DNA from: an uncultured Oscillibacter sp.
GTDB lineage: Bacteria; Bacillota; Clostridia; Oscillospirales; Oscillospiraceae
Length of the DNA: 21,708 nt
Reading direction: 5' to 3'
Assembly (NCBI GenBank): GCA_904393855.1
Contig: CAJFNE010000008.1
Span: forward strand, 1 to 21,708
Position 1 is the first letter of the stretch. Every line of letters starts with the position of its first letter. Shown piece after piece: positions 6,808-13,923 of the stretch. A program made the translations under genes and the position numbers. The notes under the pieces were generated by a model. That model did no database searches. It saw only the letters and a program-made list of their open reading frames with translations, and was not told the DNA's origin.

Positions 6808-7572
6808 ATGTTATTTTATTTTACAGGGACGGGCAACAGCCTATACGCGGCCAAAGGGATCGAGCCCGATCCCATCAGCATCCCCCAGGCCACGCGCCGG
6901 GAACCGCTGGAGTTCACGGCAGACGCCATCGGGATCGTGTGCCCGGTCTACGGGCACGAGGTCCCGCAGATGGTGCGGGAGTTCCTGCGGAAAAGCAAGT
7001 TCCACACGGACTACTTCTACATGGTCCTGACCTATGGCAACCGCCACGGCGGGGCGGCGGAGCTGGCGCAAAAGCTCTGCCAGGGCTGCGGCATCCAGCC
7101 CGCCTACATCAATGTTCTGCTGATGGTGGACAACTGGCTGCCCGCCTTCGATATGGACGAGCAGAGGGTGCTGGACAAGGGCGTGGAGGTCCACCTGAAG
7201 CAGATCGCGGCGGATATCACAGCCCGGAAGCGGTGGATCGCTCCGGTGACGGATACGGACCGGGCGGCCCACCAGGAGTTTTTGAGCCGGATGGCGCAGC
7301 TGCCCCCGGACGCCTGGCAGCACCTGATCCGGGTGACGGACCGCTGCATCGGATGCGGCATCTGTGAAAAGGTCTGCCCCTCCGCCTCCATCCGGGTGGT
7401 GGACGGGAGGGCGGTGCACACCCCCGGGAACTGCCAGACCTGTCTGGCCTGCGTCCACAACTGCCCACAGAAAGCCATCGGCCTGACCGTGCCGGAGAAG
7501 AATCCCAGCGCCCGGTACCGCAACGAGCACATCCAGCTGGCGGAGCTGATCCGCGCCAACCAGCAAGTATGA
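6808..7572 (+). CDS. EFR1-type flavodoxin/ferredoxin fusion protein
   Basis: A 254-residue protein of the EFR1 family. A flavodoxin-like N-terminus (FYFTGTGNSLYAAK, then IGIVCPVYGHEVPQMVREFL) is joined to a C-terminal double [4Fe-4S] ferredoxin. The cysteine sets are C180, C183, C186, C190 and C209, C212, C215, C219, each ending in CP, which is the classic eight-iron pattern. Such proteins are thought to shuttle electrons between flavin and iron-sulfur centres in anaerobes. The region between MLFYFTGTGNS and the ferredoxin is complete. It follows the flavodoxin by 13 bases with a GAGG site, so one operon supplies two flavodoxin-fold proteins. Confidence 0.9.
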   Translation: MLFYFTGTGNSLYAAKGIEPDPISIPQATRREPLEFTADAIGIVCPVYGHEVPQMVREFLRKSKFHTDYFYMVLTYGNRHGGAAELAQKLCQGCGIQPAYINVLLMVDNWLPAFDMDEQRVLDKGVEVHLKQIAADITARKRWIAPVTDTDRAAHQEFLSRMAQLPPDAWQHLIRVTDRCIGCGICEKVCPSASIRVVDGRAVHTPGNCQTCLACVHNCPQKAIGLTVPEKNPSARYRNEHIQLAELIRANQQV

Positions 7573-7595
7573 TGGCACCTAGCGTCTCCTGGAAA

Positions 7596-7638
7596 GGGGC
7601 GCAAAGCGGTCCGTTTTCCACCGACCGCTTTGCGCCCC
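7596..7638. terminator. Perfect 16-bp hairpin behind the EFR1 gene
   Basis: Arms 7596-7611 and 7623-7638 pair perfectly around an 11-base loop. It lies 23 bases after the EFR1 stop and ends the operon by position. No T run follows on either strand, so it may instead protect the 3' end of the transcript or need a protein factor to terminate. Confidence 0.55.
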
Positions 7639-7688
7639 GCTCATGACCGCTCCCAGAGCCAGAACGCCATCCGAAAAGAGGGACCCCC

Positions 7689-9095
7689 GTGAATCCATAT
7701 CGAAGTCTGATTTCCAATACCGTCCTGTTTGGCATCAGCACCTTTGGAGCCCGGTTCCTGACCTTTCTGCTGACGCCTTTTTACACCCGGGTCCTCTCCA
7801 GCGCGGAGTACGGCGTGACGGACCTGCTGCTCCAGACCGGCAACCTCATCATCCCCATCGCCTCGGTGGGCATCGCCAACGCCGTGATCCGGTATGGGTT
7901 GGAGCGGACCAGCAATCAGCGGAGCGTCTTCACCACCGGCCTGCTGGTCACACTGGCCGGCTTTTTCCTGCTGCTTCTGGCGGCGCCGCTGCTGGATCAG
8001 ATTCCATTCCTCTCCGGCTACCTGTGGCTGGTGCTACTCTATGTACTGGCGGCCAACATCCACTCCGTCTGCAATCAGTTTGCCCGGACCATGGGCCACA
8101 TCCGTCTCTTTGCGTTGGACGGCATTTTGCGGACGGTGCTTACCATCGTGTTCAACATCCTGCTGCTGGCGGTGTTCCCCCTGGGGGTCACCGGCTATAT
8201 CCTGGCCAACGTGCTGGCGGACGGCATCACCACCGTGTTCATGTTTTTGCGGGCCAGAGAGTGGCGGTACCTTCGCCTGTCTGCCGTGAGTCGGCGGGAC
8301 ACGGCCCGGATGCTCCGGTACAGCGCGCCCCTGGTGCCCAGCACCCTCTGCAGCTGGGTCATCAACATCTCGGACCGCTATCTCATCGCCCTGCTGATCG
8401 GAAACGCCGCCACCGGCATCTACGCCGTGGCCAACAAGATCCCCACGGTGCTGTTCACCGTGGCCAACACCTTCTCCTCCGCGTGGCAGCTCTCCGCCCT
8501 GGCGGAGCAGACCCGGGCGGAAAAGGAGCGCTTTTTCTCCAATGTGTACGCGGTCTACTCCGCCATCGCCTTCGTGGTGGCCTCCGGGGTGATCCTCACC
8601 GCGCAGATCTCCACCCGGCTCCTGGCGGCGCCGGACTACTATGAGTCCTGGCGGTATGTGCCGGTTCTGACACTGGCCACTACCTTCGGCTGCCTGGGCT
8701 CCTTCCTGTCCTCCGTCTACATGGTGGAGCAGCGCAGCGGCGCCACGCTGTTTACCACGGCGCTGGGGGCGGTGGTCAATGTGGTGGGAAACTTTTTTCT
8801 GATTCAGCTCTGGGGCTCCATGGGGGCGGCCGTCTCCACGCTGATCAGCTATCTCCTGATTCTCATTGTCCGGGCCGTCCACACCCGGACGATGCTCCGC
8901 ATCCGGTGGAACATCCCCCAATTCCTGTTCAGTGTTCTGCTCCTGGGGCTCCAGTGCATGATGATGGAGGCGGATACGCCGCTGTGGCCGGTGTGGTCCA
9001 GTCTCTGCCTCCTGGCGGTCTGCCTCCTCCACGCCAACGTCCTTTTTATGGCGGCCAGAAAGGTCCTGGGCGGCAGACGCCGCGGGACCTCATAA
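7689..9095 (+). CDS. Lipid-linked oligosaccharide/polysaccharide flippase, Wzx/MATE-like
   Basis: A 468-residue polytopic membrane protein of the polysaccharide-biosynthesis (RfbX/Wzx-like) family. The N-terminus NTVLFGISTFGARFLTFLL followed by FYTRVLSSAEYGVTDLL is diagnostic. About fourteen hydrophobic segments follow, with a second-half landmark (SAPLVPSTLCSWVINISDRY) typical of the internal repeat. It should flip undecaprenyl-linked sugar units across the membrane for capsule, teichoic acid or exopolysaccharide. It starts at GTG 7689 with GAGGG six bases upstream. It stands alone, between a hairpin and a terminator, away from any sugar-polymer cluster in this window; the glycosyltransferase at 20901 is about 12 kb away. 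Confidence 0.9.
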   Translation: MNPYRSLISNTVLFGISTFGARFLTFLLTPFYTRVLSSAEYGVTDLLLQTGNLIIPIASVGIANAVIRYGLERTSNQRSVFTTGLLVTLAGFFLLLLAAPLLDQIPFLSGYLWLVLLYVLAANIHSVCNQFARTMGHIRLFALDGILRTVLTIVFNILLLAVFPLGVTGYILANVLADGITTVFMFLRAREWRYLRLSAVSRRDTARMLRYSAPLVPSTLCSWVINISDRYLIALLIGNAATGIYAVANKIPTVLFTVANTFSSAWQLSALAEQTRAEKERFFSNVYAVYSAIAFVVASGVILTAQISTRLLAAPDYYESWRYVPVLTLATTFGCLGSFLSSVYMVEQRSGATLFTTALGAVVNVVGNFFLIQLWGSMGAAVSTLISYLLILIVRAVHTRTMLRIRWNIPQFLFSVLLLGLQCMMMEADTPLWPVWSSLCLLAVCLLHANVLFMAARKVLGGRRRGTS

Positions 9096-9169
9096 CGCGC
9101 TTCCCCCGCATGGGGCGGCAGGGCTCTTCCGTAAAAGCGCATGGAACGGTGCTCCGCCAGAGGAGATCA

Positions 9170-9194
9170 GCCCCCGGCTTTTGCCGGGGGCTTT
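9170..9194 (+). terminator. Terminator of the flippase gene
   Basis: A nine-base-pair GC stem (9170-9178 and 9183-9191) closes on a TTTT loop and is followed by TTT and CCC. It lies 75 bases beyond the flippase stop. Confidence 0.7.
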
Positions 9195-9305
9195 CCCGAG
9201 TCCGTCCATGCGGAGCGCATCCGGGAGAATTTCGACCTGCTTGACTTCCAGCTGGCGGAGGACGAGATGGCGCGCCTCGCGGTCGTGGACACGGTCTCCC
9301 CCCAT
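9192..9305 (+). pseudogene. C-terminal scrap of an aldo/keto reductase
   Basis: The frame beginning at 9192 reads FPESVHAERIRENFDLLDF followed by QLAEDEMARLAVVDT. This is the family end of classical (non-ferredoxin) aldo/keto reductases: the cofactor-binding KSVxxERIxENFDxFDF motif, then an acidic helix and the A-x-D-T motif. There is no upstream barrel, start codon or ribosome site, and the scrap starts directly in the tail of the flippase terminator. I read it as the leftover 3' end of a deleted gene. The following 9306-9405 stretch shows nothing recognisable. Confidence 0.7.
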
Positions 9306-9405
9306 GATCGGGAAGCCGAAAGACCCCGCCCTGGCGGAAACGGCCATGACCAGGTAGAAAACCGCCGCCAAAATCCGCCGCCGTTTCCGCGCGGCCCAAA
9401 CGAGC

Positions 9406-9435
9406 GTGACAACGTCACAGAAAACATGATACAAT
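9406..9435 (+). promoter_or_regulatory. Promoter with overlapping inverted repeat, sulfur-redox operon
   Basis: GTGACA (9406-9411), an 18-base spacer and TACAAT (9430-9435) form a plausible sigma-A promoter about 45 bases before the rhodanese ATG. An inverted repeat GTGAC-AAC-GTCAC (9406-9418) covers the -35 box and would be a natural repressor site; its protein is unknown. Confidence 0.5.
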
Positions 9436-9481
9436 CTGGTGTAAGATACCACCATAAAATCAACTGCAAGGAGCGCTTGTT

Positions 9482-9802
9482 ATGGGCCTGTTTGACTTTT
9501 TAAAACCGCCTGACATCTCCCAGGGAGTCCGGGAGTTTCAGTCCACACCCGGCGCGGTGCTGCTGGATGTCCGCACAGCCGAGGAATACCGGGACGGCCA
9601 TATTCCCGGCAGCAAAAACGCACCGTTGGACTCCATGGAAGTTGTCCTGTCCGCCGTACCGGAGCGGGATACCCCCTTGTTCGTGTACTGTTACAGCGGG
9701 GCCCGGAGCCGACAGGCGACCGGCGCTCTGCGGCACATGGGTTACAGCAGCGTCAAGAATATCGGCGGCATCGCCGCCTGGAGAGGAAAGGTGGAATATT
9801 GA
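9482..9802 (+). CDS. Single-domain rhodanese-like protein
   Basis: A 106-residue cytoplasmic rhodanese. Landmarks are VLLDVRTAEEYRDGHIPGS (the substrate-side Asp/Arg/Glu region) and the active-site loop YCYSGARS with catalytic C70, then the family-typical VKNIGGIAAWRG end. It carries sulfane sulfur as a persulfide on the cysteine. AAGGAG lies seven bases before the ATG. Its stop is one base from the start of a CoA-disulfide reductase with its own rhodanese domain, so the two are translated together and probably share a persulfide or polysulfide substrate. Confidence 0.93.
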   Translation: MGLFDFLKPPDISQGVREFQSTPGAVLLDVRTAEEYRDGHIPGSKNAPLDSMEVVLSAVPERDTPLFVYCYSGARSRQATGALRHMGYSSVKNIGGIAAWRGKVEY

Positions 9803-9803
9803 T

Positions 9804-11495
9804 ATGAAAGTTATCATCGTAGGCGGCGTGGCGGGCGGCGCCACCGCCGCGGCCCGTATCCGCCGGCTGGACGAGCAGGCGGAGATCGTGGTGTTTGAGC
9901 GGTCCGGGTATATCTCCTATGCCAACTGCGGCCTGCCCTATTATATCGGCGGCGTGATCACGGATCGTTCGGACCTGACCCTTCAGACGCCGGAGAGCTT
10001 CTTCGCCCGCTTCCGGGTCCATATGAAGGTCCATCACGAGGTCACCGCCATCCACCCGGAGCGGAAGGCCGTCTCGGTGCGGAACCTGGAGACGGGGGAG
10101 GAGTTTGAGGAGTCCTACGACAAGCTGCTGCTCTCCCCCGGTGCCAAGCCCACCCAGCCCCGGCTCCCCGGTGTGGGGCTCAGCAGACTGTTTACCCTGC
10201 GCACCGTAGAGGACACTTTCCGCATCAAATCCTATATCGACCAGGCCCATCCCCGGTCCGCCGTGCTGGCGGGCGGCGGCTTCATCAGCCTGGAGCTGGC
10301 GGAGAACCTGCGGGAGTTGGGGCTGGACGTCACCATCGTCCAGCGGCCCAAGCAGCTGATGAAGCCCTTTGACCCGGACATGGCGTCGTTCATTCACGCG
10401 GAGCTGCGCCGGCATGGTGTGAGACTGGCCCTGGGCCACACGGTGGAGGGCTTTGAGGAGCGGGACGGCGGCGTGGACGTGCTGCTGAAGGATGAGTCTC
10501 CCCTCCATGCCGACATGGTGGTGCTGGCCATCGGCGTCACCCCGGACACCGCCCTGGCCGCGTCCGCCGGGCTGGAGCTGGGCGTCCGCGGCAGCATCGC
10601 GGTCAACGACCGGATGGAGACCTCCGTGCCTGACATCTACGCGGTGGGCGACGCGGTACAGGTGAAGCACTTTGTCACCGGGCAGGAGACGCTGCTCTCC
10701 CTGGCGGGCCCCGCCAACAAGCAGGGCCGCATCGCGGCGGACAACATCTGCGGCGGCAACAGCCGGTATCCGGGCTCCCAGGGCAGCTCCATCCTCAAGG
10801 TGTTCGGCATGACCGCCGCCGTCACCGGCGTCAATGAGACCACCGCCAAGGCCGCCGGTCTGGACGCCGACGCCGTGATCCTCTCCCCCATGAGCCACGC
10901 GGGCTACTATCCCGGCGGGAAGGTCATGACCCTGAAAGTGGTCTTTGAAAAGGGGACCTACCGCCTGCTGGGGGCCCAGATCGTGGGCTACGAGGGGGTG
11001 GACAAGCGGATCGACGTGCTGGCCACCGCCATCCACGCGGGGCTGAAGGCCACGGAGCTGATGGATCTGGACCTGGCCTACGCGCCGCCCTACTCCTCTG
11101 CCAAGGACCCGGTGAACATGGCCGGCTTCATGATCGACAACATCGCCCACGGCATCCTGCGCCAGTGGCGGCTGGAGGACGCGGCTACCCTGCCCCGGGA
11201 CGGCAGCGTGACGTTGCTGGACACCCGCACGGTGGAGGAATTCGCCCAGGGGCACATCGACGGGTTCGTCAACATCCCGGTGGATGAGCTGCGGGAGCAC
11301 CTGGAGGAGCTGGACCCCGGCAAGCCGGTGTATGTAATCTGCCAGAGCGGCCTGCGCAGCTATATCGCCTGCCGCATCCTGGACGGCCACGGCTTTACGT
11401 GCTATAACTTCTCCGGCGGCTTCCGGTTCTACGACGCGGTGATGCATGAGCACCACCTGGTGGAAACCGCAACCGCCTGCGGGATGGATCAATAA
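9804..11495 (+). CDS. CoA-disulfide/persulfide reductase-rhodanese fusion (FAD)
   Basis: A 563-residue flavoprotein with three parts. The FAD domain starts MKVIIVGGVAGGATAAAR and carries the redox cysteine C42 in NCGLPYYIGG, the mark of the single-cysteine CoADR/Npsr branch of the pyridine nucleotide-disulfide oxidoreductases. The NAD(P)H domain has AVLAGGGFISLELAENL. A dimerisation domain contains YAPPYSSAKDPVNMAG. A C-terminal rhodanese follows (LLDTRTVEEFAQGHI, with active C513 in ICQSGLRS). Relatives reduce CoA disulfide, CoA persulfide or polysulfide with NAD(P)H, releasing sulfide. The ATG at 9804 follows the rhodanese TGA by one base; the longer open frame upstream only overlaps that gene. 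A strong terminator follows. Confidence 0.93.
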   Translation: MKVIIVGGVAGGATAAARIRRLDEQAEIVVFERSGYISYANCGLPYYIGGVITDRSDLTLQTPESFFARFRVHMKVHHEVTAIHPERKAVSVRNLETGEEFEESYDKLLLSPGAKPTQPRLPGVGLSRLFTLRTVEDTFRIKSYIDQAHPRSAVLAGGGFISLELAENLRELGLDVTIVQRPKQLMKPFDPDMASFIHAELRRHGVRLALGHTVEGFEERDGGVDVLLKDESPLHADMVVLAIGVTPDTALAASAGLELGVRGSIAVNDRMETSVPDIYAVGDAVQVKHFVTGQETLLSLAGPANKQGRIAADNICGGNSRYPGSQGSSILKVFGMTAAVTGVNETTAKAAGLDADAVILSPMSHAGYYPGGKVMTLKVVFEKGTYRLLGAQIVGYEGVDKRIDVLATAIHAGLKATELMDLDLAYAPPYSSAKDPVNMAGFMIDNIAHGILRQWRLEDAATLPRDGSVTLLDTRTVEEFAQGHIDGFVNIPVDELREHLEELDPGKPVYVICQSGLRSYIACRILDGHGFTCYNFSGGFRFYDAVMHEHHLVETATACGMDQ

Positions 11496-11498
11496 CGC

Positions 11499-11540
11499 AG
11501 AGCCCCGCTTCCCCTCTGGGGAAGCGGGGCTCTCTGTTTT
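11499..11540 (+). terminator. Terminator of the rhodanese/CoA-disulfide reductase operon
   Basis: A perfect 16-base-pair stem (11499-11514 and 11518-11533) with a three-base loop begins three bases after the stop codon. CTG and TTTT follow, with a second T group at 11546-11549. Confidence 0.8.
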
Positions 11541-11649
11541 CCCTCTTTTGGGCTTTACAGAATCAACCGCCGCAGCTGGCGCATCTTTTTTCTACCAATT
11601 GCTGCGCTGCCAAAGTGAGGCGCACAAGGCGAGCGGCCCCCCTTTGCAG

Positions 11650-11685
11650 GAATCGCCCGGACGCGGGAGCGCGTCCGGGCGATTC
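11650..11685 (-). terminator. Perfect 16-bp hairpin behind the GNAT gene
   Basis: Arms 11650-11665 and 11670-11685 pair perfectly around GGAG. The hairpin lies 60 bases past the GNAT stop on the - strand and has no T run on either side. By position it would end the GNAT transcript. The stretch 11541-11649 holds nothing I recognise. Confidence 0.5.
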
Positions 11686-11745
11686 TGGCAGGTTCCATGG
11701 CATTTCCCGGGTAAACCAGCCACCCCGCGCTTCCTCAAGTTCCTC

Positions 11746-12408
11746 TCACACCGGCGGCTCCGCCTGGTACGGGCGCACCCGGCGGACCATTTCCGCGAAC
11801 CTCTCCTGCATCCCCACGCCGCTGAGCGCCTCCTTGGCCGGAAACTGCTGGTCGTACTCCATCACAAGGGCCTCGTCCACCGCATAGATCGCGTCCTCCA
11901 AATAGAGGCCCTTTGCCTGGGAAAGAGCTCCCGCATGCAGTTCATATACCTGAAGCGCGTCGGCAAACAGGTTCTCCCCGTTGCGGATACCAAACCGCTC
12001 CGCCGGGACAAAGCCCTGGCGCACATAGTAGTCCGGATCGCCGCAGAGCAAAATGCCGCATATGCCATCCATGCCCGCCGCGATCTTCTTGGTGCGGGCA
12101 ATCAGCAGTCCGCCGATGCCGCGGTTTTGATAAGCAGGCAGCACCCCGAGAGGGCCAAGGCTCAGTACCGCATACCGGGTCCCGTTGTCCCCCAGGATAT
12201 AGGCGCGCAGGCACATGGCTCCGCCCACGATCCTCTCCCCATCCACCGCCACCAGGGCAAGCTCCGGGACAAAGGCCGGGCAGCTTCGCATCCGGTGGAC
12301 CAGATAGTGTTCGCTGCAGGCAGGCGTATAGTGGTTCCAAAATGCCTCCCGGAACATGGATTCCGTTTCAAAGTACTCCCTCTCTGTTTCCTGCCGCACT
12401 TGGATCAC
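11746..12408 (-). CDS. GNAT-family N-acetyltransferase
   Basis: A 220-residue acetyl-CoA-dependent acyltransferase. The acetyl-CoA loop is seen in LGPLGVLPAYQNRGIGGLLI (Q/R-x-x-G-x-G/A pattern NRGIGG), followed by CGDPDYYVRQGFVPAERFGI, the usual fifth-strand and C-terminal region. The N-terminal helix (SMFREAFWNHYTPACSEHYL) matches the predicted-acyltransferase subgroup that includes YhbS. The substrate is not predictable. The start is GTG at 12406-12408 with AAGGAGG eight bases upstream; the ATG two bases earlier is followed at once by TGA, so it cannot be used. The frame is open much further upstream but that part is leader RNA. It converges with the sulfur-redox operon. Confidence 0.88.
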   Translation of the reverse strand: MIQVRQETEREYFETESMFREAFWNHYTPACSEHYLVHRMRSCPAFVPELALVAVDGERIVGGAMCLRAYILGDNGTRYAVLSLGPLGVLPAYQNRGIGGLLIARTKKIAAGMDGICGILLCGDPDYYVRQGFVPAERFGIRNGENLFADALQVYELHAGALSQAKGLYLEDAIYAVDEALVMEYDQQFPAKEALSGVGMQERFAEMVRRVRPYQAEPPV

Positions 12409-12558
12409 ATGGTCGTCCTCCTTTTTAGGTCTGTATGGCGCAGGGCCGTAAGGAATCTCCAGCCGCTTCAGGCGGATTCCATCTCCCGCAGCTCGGGAGA
12501 CAGCCGTCAGGGACGCCCGCGCCGGCCTTCCGCTCCCAGCTCCGGGAAAACTCTTCGC
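12409..12558 (-). other. Long structured leader of the GNAT gene
   Basis: Between the predicted transcription start near 12558 and the GTG lie about 150 bases with two clear foldable parts: a seven-base-pair hairpin (TCTCCCG 12482-12488 with CGGGAGA 12494-12500), and a nested structure with outer arms GGAATC/GATTCC and inner CCGC/GCGG (12454-12482). I match it to no known riboswitch or T-box. Confidence 0.35.
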
Positions 12559-12564
12559 TCCATG

Positions 12565-12593
12565 ATTGTAGCATGGTCCCGGGCCGTTGTCCA
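12565..12593 (-). promoter_or_regulatory. Promoter of the GNAT gene
   Basis: On the - strand: TGGACA (12593-12588), 17-base spacer, TACAAT (12570-12565) preceded by TGC, so an extended -10 as well. Confidence 0.65.
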
Positions 12594-12670
12594 CCCGGAA
12601 ACCGCCCCCACGGGAAAGCGGGCCGGAACGCGGACCGTGCGCCCCCTGGGTTAGCATCCCCCAGTATTCA

Positions 12671-12687
12671 GATAAGATATACTTATC
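12671..12687. promoter_or_regulatory. Inverted repeat, possible operator upstream of the aldo/keto reductase
   Basis: GATAAG-ATATA-CTTATC is a perfect six-base inverted repeat in an AT-rich patch, 20 bases upstream of the -35 box of the following promoter. Position suits an activator or distal operator; the protein is unknown. Confidence 0.4.
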
Positions 12688-12707
12688 AGATTCATCGGAA
12701 AGTCAAA

Positions 12708-12736
12708 TTGTGTTTTCCTTTCATTTCCGGTAAAAT
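12708..12736 (+). promoter_or_regulatory. Promoter of the aldo/keto reductase gene
   Basis: TTGTGT (12708-12713), 17-base spacer, TAAAAT (12731-12736), ending 29 bases before the ATG. Confidence 0.65.
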
Positions 12737-12765
12737 GAGGGCAAAACGGAGATCAGGAGGACATC

Positions 12766-13890
12766 ATGGGACAGTATTTTGGAGCAGATACCCCCAAGCT
12801 GGGCTTTGGCCTGATGCGCCTGCCCAAGGGGAAGGATGGAAAGATCGACGTGGAGCAGGTCCAGGAGATGGTGGACCTGTTTATGGCTGCCGGACTGACC
12901 TACTTTGACACCGCCTACGTCTACGATGGCGGTGACTCGGAGCGGGCGGCCAAGGCGGCCCTGGTGGACCGCTATCCCCGGGAGAGCTACACCCTGGCCA
13001 CCAAGCTGTGTGCCTGGATGGGCGCCCACGACGAGGAGAGCGCCAAACAGCAGTTCTATACCAGCCTGGAGCGCACCGGAGCCGGGTACTTTGACTACTA
13101 CCTGCTCCACGCCCTCCAGGCGGGGAACTACAGGAAGTACGACGAATACCACCTCTGGGACTTCGTAAAGGAGCAGAAAGAGAAAGGTCTCATCAAGCAT
13201 TGGGGTTTCTCTTTCCACGCCACGCCGGAGATTCTGGACGAGCTCCTCACGGCGCACCCCGACGCGGAATTTGTCCAGCTGCAGATCAACTACGCCGACT
13301 GGGAGAATCCGGCCGTCACCGCCCGGGCCAACTACGAGGTGGCGCGGAAACACGGCAAATCCATCGTGGTCATGGAGCCCGTGAAAGGCGGCGCCCTGGC
13401 CAATCCCATCCCCGCCGTGCAGGACATCCTCCGTTCGGCCAATCCCGCCGCCTCCTTCGCCTCCTGGGGCATCCGGTACGCCGCGTCCCTGGACGGGATC
13501 ATCACGGTGCTCTCCGGCATGTCCAGCGTGGAGCAGATGGAGGACAACCTCTCCTACATGAAGAACTTCCAGCCCCTGGACGAGGTGGAGCGGACGGCGA
13601 TCCAAAGGGCACAGGAGGCTATCAATGGGGTCAAGTCCATCCCCTGTACCGCCTGCCACTACTGCACCGCCGGCTGCCCCAAGCGCATCCCCATCCCGGA
13701 GATTTTCGCCGCCCGGAACAAGCAGCTCCTCTGGGGCCAGATGGAGGAGGGGCGGACGGACTACGCCCAGGCCGTGGAAAACGGCGGCAGAGCCAGCGAC
13801 TGCATCGCCTGCGGCCAGTGTGTCCGGGCCTGCCCCCAGCAGCTGACCGTCATCGACTATCTGAAAGACTGCGCGGTGCAGTTCGACTGA
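12766..13890 (+). CDS. Aldo/keto reductase with C-terminal double [4Fe-4S] domain
   Basis: A 374-residue cytoplasmic NAD(P)H-type oxidoreductase. The (beta/alpha)8 barrel has the complete catalytic tetrad: D48 and Y53 in FDTAYVYDGGDSE, K80 in LATKL, and H115 in YYLLHAL. The C-terminal tail carries two four-cysteine sets, C294/C297/C300/C304 (CTACHYCTAGCP) and C346/C349/C352/C356 (CIACGQCVRACP), a ferredoxin-like module seen in this anaerobe-rich branch. It presumably couples carbonyl reduction to ferredoxin-level electrons; the substrate is unknown. AGGAGG stands six bases before the ATG. A CMD-domain gene follows after 33 bases. The 4573-5145 remnant is a broken paralogue. Confidence 0.95.
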   Translation: MGQYFGADTPKLGFGLMRLPKGKDGKIDVEQVQEMVDLFMAAGLTYFDTAYVYDGGDSERAAKAALVDRYPRESYTLATKLCAWMGAHDEESAKQQFYTSLERTGAGYFDYYLLHALQAGNYRKYDEYHLWDFVKEQKEKGLIKHWGFSFHATPEILDELLTAHPDAEFVQLQINYADWENPAVTARANYEVARKHGKSIVVMEPVKGGALANPIPAVQDILRSANPAASFASWGIRYAASLDGIITVLSGMSSVEQMEDNLSYMKNFQPLDEVERTAIQRAQEAINGVKSIPCTACHYCTAGCPKRIPIPEIFAARNKQLLWGQMEEGRTDYAQAVENGGRASDCIACGQCVRACPQQLTVIDYLKDCAVQFD

Positions 13891-13923
13891 CATAGAATCT
13901 CAAGAAAAGGACTGGTGACTTCC

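Noticed and set aside
9300..9455. A - strand frame with a hydrophobic stretch (RRRILAAVFYLVMAVSARAG) before the rhodanese gene.
   Set aside because: No ribosome site or conserved motif; it overlaps the reductase scrap and the rhodanese promoter on the other strand.
9753..11492. A 579-codon open frame on the - strand opposite the CoA-disulfide reductase.
   Set aside because: It is the antisense shadow of a gene with complete catalytic motifs, and its composition is low-complexity.
12409..12657. N-terminal extension of the acetyltransferase frame up to 12657.
   Set aside because: The strong ribosome site at 12418 and a promoter inside the extension show that translation starts at 12408.
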